Part shown: positions 13,489-16,279 of the stretch, in pieces
Position numbering within the stretch: position 1 is the stretch's first letter
How the letters are laid out: each line of letters begins with the position of its first letter
Notes under the pieces: model-generated
What the model saw: the letters and a program-made list of their open reading frames with translations, nothing else
What the model was told of the DNA's origin: nothing
Database searches by the model: none
Program-made: the position numbers and the translations under genes
Source: Sulfurospirillum arcachonense
GTDB taxonomy: Bacteria; Campylobacterota; Campylobacteria; Campylobacterales; Sulfurospirillaceae
Direction of reading: 5' to 3'
Length of the DNA stretch: 16,279 bases
NCBI GenBank assembly: GCA_015662785.1
Contig: DQTM01000128.1
Coordinates: 1 to 16,279, forward strand

Positions 13489-14481
13489 TTGAAAGAGATG
13501 GAACAATCGATAAAATCTTGTGACTCTTTGAAAGAATTAGAGAAATTAAGAGTTTCAATATTTGGTAAAAAAGGTTATTTTGCAGGGCAATTTGCGAAGA
13601 TGAAATCTGTACCAAACGAAGAGAAAAAAGATTTTGCACAGAAATTGAACAAAGATAAAGAGCAATTTTTAAATTTATTGAATGATAAAAAGTTAGTATT
13701 AGAATCAGAAGCAATAGCTTATGAGATGAAAAAAGATGGAGTTGATGTAACTTTGTTTAACTCAACTAGTGAAGCTGGAGCTTTGCATCCTGTTATGGAT
13801 ACTATGGATAAGATTATAGAGTATTTTGTTGGTATGAACTTTTCTATAGAAGAGGGTCCTTTAGTAGAAGATGATTTTCATAACTTTGAAGCACTAAATC
13901 TTCCAAAGTACCATCCTGCTCGTGACATGCAAGATACATTTTATTTTGAAGACAGTATGCTTCTTCGTACTCACACAAGTCCAGTTCAAATCAGAACAAT
14001 GCTTAAAGAAAAACCTCCTATTCGTATGATTTGTCCAGGTGCTGTTTTTAGAAGAGATTATGATTTGACTCACACTCCCATGTTTCACCAAGTTGAAGGA
14101 CTTGTTGTTGGGAAGAGTGGAGAAGTATCGTTTGCTAATTTAAAATATATTTTGGAAGATTTTTTAAAGTATATGTTTGGTGAAGTTGAAGTACGTTTCC
14201 GCCCGTCTTTCTTTCCGTTTACAGAGCCAAGTACAGAAGTAGATATAAGCTGTATCTTCTGTAAAGGTGATGGCTGTAGAGTTTGTTCTCATACCGGCTG
14301 GTTAGAAGTACTTGGAAGTGGTTATGTGGATGAAAATGTTTTCAAAGCTGTTGGTTATGAAGATGTTAGTGGTTATGCCTTTGGACTAGGTGTAGAAAGA
14401 TTTGCAATGCTTTTACACAAGATACCAGATTTACGTTCTTTATTTGAAGGCGATTTAAGACTATTGGAGCAATTTAGATGA
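13489..14481 (+). CDS. pheS: Phenylalanyl-tRNA synthetase alpha subunit
   Basis: Catalytic subunit of the (alpha-beta)2 class II synthetase that charges tRNA-Phe; 330 residues, typical. The N-terminal part (about 1-85) is the charged coiled-coil that contacts tRNA. The catalytic domain follows with GALHPVMDTMDKIIEYF, class II motif 2 in RMICPGAVFRRDYD, the HTPMFHQVEGLVV block that forms the Phe pocket, and motif 3 in GYAFGLGVERFAMLL. A Cys cluster at Cys255, Cys258, Cys263 and Cys266 precedes HTGWLEVLG; this cluster occurs in many bacterial PheS. The TTG start is chosen from ribosome-site spacing. The stop codon overlaps the pheT start (ATGA), consistent with coupled translation of subunits needed in equal amounts. 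Confidence 0.97.
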   Translation: MKEMEQSIKSCDSLKELEKLRVSIFGKKGYFAGQFAKMKSVPNEEKKDFAQKLNKDKEQFLNLLNDKKLVLESEAIAYEMKKDGVDVTLFNSTSEAGALHPVMDTMDKIIEYFVGMNFSIEEGPLVEDDFHNFEALNLPKYHPARDMQDTFYFEDSMLLRTHTSPVQIRTMLKEKPPIRMICPGAVFRRDYDLTHTPMFHQVEGLVVGKSGEVSFANLKYILEDFLKYMFGEVEVRFRPSFFPFTEPSTEVDISCIFCKGDGCRVCSHTGWLEVLGSGYVDENVFKAVGYEDVSGYAFGLGVERFAMLLHKIPDLRSLFEGDLRLLEQFR

Positions 14482-16279
14482 TATTAACAAGAACGTGGTT
14501 AAACGAGTGGATAAACCTAAAAGGTATAACTTCAGAAAATATCTGTAGCACACTAAATGCGATAGGTCTTGAAGTAGATAGCTTAGACAAGATAAGAGTT
14601 CCAAAAAACATAGTTGTCGGACGTGTTCTTACATGTAAGAAACATCCGGATGCTGATAAACTAAACGTATGTGAAGTTGATTTGGGCAATGAAATAAAGC
14701 AGATAATCTGTGGAGCTAATAACGTAAAAGCAGGTTTATATGTAGTAGTTTCTAAAGTAGGAGCTATTCTACCAAATGGTATGGAAATCAAAGAAGCAAA
14801 ACTTCGTGGACTTGACTCAAGCGGTATGATTTGTTCATCTGAAGAGTTAGGGCTTCCTGTTATGGGCGATGGCATCATAGTTTTAGATGATAGTATTGGT
14901 GAGCTTGTTTTAGGCCGGGAGTTTAGTGAGTATGAACTTGTAAATGATGACATAATCGAGATTGAATTGACTGCAAACCGTGGAGACTGTTTGAGTATAC
15001 GCGGGGTTGCCCGTGACCTCAGTGTTCCTTATGATTTAGATTTAGGAACTTTTAGTAGTGAAGATGACGACCATCAACTAGGCATTGGTCGAGTTCTAAA
15101 TGTAAGTGCAAATGATAAAGTAGATTCTTCTTTGCTTTATAGAGTTTATGACAAAGAGGAGATAAAAAGTTCATTTTTGATTGATCTTCGTTTGGCTATA
15201 GCTGATGTATATAAACCTACTGAGTTAGAGAGAGTAGTGGAGTATGCAACGTATACAACAGGTGTTCTTTTAAGAACATATTCTCACTCATGCTTTGCAG
15301 ATGAAGAAGAAAAAGCAACAGTAAAAATTAAAAAACATACAAATGGACTAGATGGAGTATTCAATAAAAATACGCAGATAACTTCGTTGGTAGGCATAAA
15401 TCAAAATGAAGAAGCAAAAGCAAAACCTGAAGATACAAGAGTTATTTTAGAAGCAAATTATACTTCTCCTGAGATTATATCTGTAAACAGTGCAAACAAA
15501 AAATTAGAATCAGATAGACATTTTTATCGCTCAAGTCGTGGAAGTGAGCCTGATTTAGATTTCGGTATGGATTATCTGATAGAGCTTTTGAAAAAGTATT
15601 CAAAGATTCTTTTGTATGCTGGAAGTCAACAAGTAATTCAAGATATAGATGAAGTTAGAATTCCTATTGATTTAAATAAGTTAGCTGATATTATTGGCGA
15701 AGAGATTCCAAAAGATAAAATTATACAGATACTTAAACGTCTTGGTTTTGGTGTTATATTTAAAAGTGAACAAAGTATGATGAATGTGATAGTACCACCA
15801 CATCGTCACGACATAGTCAATATTCAAGATGTTTGTGAAGAAATAGTTCGTATAGTTGGCATCGATAACATCACTTCAAAAGCACTTATTTTTGCTGAAC
15901 GTGATAAGATGAACGATTCATACCATAACTTTCAAAAACGTAAGATGTATAGACATCGTGCTGTTGGAGTTGGGTATTTTGAAACACTGAACTTTGTATT
16001 TGACCATCGCGAACGTGTAGAAAAATATGGATTAAGAACTATCTATAAAAAAAGAGAAATAACAAACCCTATAACAAATGAGCTTAATACTCTACGTTCA
16101 TCTTTGATCCCAAATATACTAGAGTCTGTTGGTAAAAATGTAAAGTTTGGGAAAAAGAGTATAAAACTTTTTGAAGTAGGAACTACTTTTGATAAGAGTA
16201 GAGAAGAGACAACTAATATTGCTTTCGTTTTTAGTGGTGAAGTAGAATCACAAAAAGTTTCAAATCATGGAAAACCTGC
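14478..16279 (+). CDS. pheT: Phenylalanyl-tRNA synthetase beta subunit (partial, 3' end outside window)
   Basis: Non-catalytic partner of PheS, carrying tRNA recognition and editing. The frame runs open to the window end, giving 600 complete codons of an expected 770-800. Domains in order: N-terminal piece WLNEWINLK; EMAP/OB-fold tRNA-binding domain (about 40-150) with VVGRVLTCKKHPDADKLNV and ICGANNV; the conserved ELTANRGDCLSIRGVARDL at about 160-180; the B3/B4 editing region at roughly 200-370, containing RSSRGSEPDLDFG toward its end; B5 domain (about 393-470) with LNKLADIIGEEIP and VPPHRHDI; then the start of the synthetase-like core with NPITNELNTLRSSLIPNIL and LFEVGTTF. The missing end should hold the rest of the core and the FDX-ACB anticodon-binding domain. 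It overlaps pheS by four bases. Confidence 0.96.
   Translation, partial: MILTRTWLNEWINLKGITSENICSTLNAIGLEVDSLDKIRVPKNIVVGRVLTCKKHPDADKLNVCEVDLGNEIKQIICGANNVKAGLYVVVSKVGAILPNGMEIKEAKLRGLDSSGMICSSEELGLPVMGDGIIVLDDSIGELVLGREFSEYELVNDDIIEIELTANRGDCLSIRGVARDLSVPYDLDLGTFSSEDDDHQLGIGRVLNVSANDKVDSSLLYRVYDKEEIKSSFLIDLRLAIADVYKPTELERVVEYATYTTGVLLRTYSHSCFADEEEKATVKIKKHTNGLDGVFNKNTQITSLVGINQNEEAKAKPEDTRVILEANYTSPEIISVNSANKKLESDRHFYRSSRGSEPDLDFGMDYLIELLKKYSKILLYAGSQQVIQDIDEVRIPIDLNKLADIIGEEIPKDKIIQILKRLGFGVIFKSEQSMMNVIVPPHRHDIVNIQDVCEEIVRIVGIDNITSKALIFAERDKMNDSYHNFQKRKMYRHRAVGVGYFETLNFVFDHRERVEKYGLRTIYKKREITNPITNELNTLRSSLIPNILESVGKNVKFGKKSIKLFEVGTTFDKSREETTNIAFVFSGEVESQKVSNHGKP

Noticed and set aside
14474..14953. 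Minus-strand open frame of 159 codons
   Set aside because: Antisense to the well-conserved N-terminal domain of PheT; Ser/Pro-rich as expected of a shadow frame.
1..16279. CRISPR array, insertion sequence, prophage or defence island
   Set aside because: No regularly spaced repeats, transposase, integrase, tRNA-flanked insertion or unusual base composition was seen; genes belong to metabolic and housekeeping families.

Overview
The window looks like chromosomal DNA of a Campylobacterota (epsilonproteobacterial) organism, probably a free-living, Sulfurimonas-like heterotroph or mixotroph. The DNA is AT-rich, genes are tightly packed, and most coding sequences start with ATG behind AAGGA-type ribosome sites (argH and pheS start with TTG). 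The proteins resemble, from memory, their Campylobacter/Helicobacter counterparts: a one-chain FAD/Fe-S D-lactate dehydrogenase, the epsilon-type carboxyltransferase PycB/OadA, and PheS. The order pycB/oadA-pckA-argH and the divergent hit/pheS-pheT arrangement both recall Campylobacter jejuni. The genus cannot be proved from the sequence.

Layout. 1-306: C-terminal DNA-binding half of an OmpR-type response regulator, cut by the window edge. 412-3447: a three-gene TRAP transporter (binding protein, small and large membrane subunits) whose binding protein carries TakP-type 2-oxoacid residues; a hairpin separates the binding-protein gene from the membrane genes. 3553-6369: a 938-residue D-lactate dehydrogenase with its own candidate promoter, followed by a strong hairpin. 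6551-11526: a compact oadG-oadA-oadB-pckA operon encoding a membrane sodium-pump type oxaloacetate decarboxylase and ATP-dependent PEP carboxykinase. 11666-13048: argH behind a structured 139-base leader. 13041-13397 (minus): a HIT protein converging on argH. 13489-16279: pheS and the first 600 codons of pheT.

How the genes fit together. TRAP uptake of lactate or a 2-oxoacid, oxidation of D-lactate to pyruvate at the membrane, carboxylation/decarboxylation between pyruvate and oxaloacetate, and conversion of oxaloacetate to PEP form a plausible path from external lactate or pyruvate into gluconeogenesis. Both the TRAP transporter and the OadGAB complex belong to Na+-coupled families, so the path may be linked to the sodium gradient. 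This is inference from gene content and order; no single gene here is of an unknown family. The right-hand third (argH, hit, pheST) is housekeeping.

No gap between genes exceeds about 180 bases. No tRNA, rRNA, CRISPR, insertion sequence or phage gene was seen.
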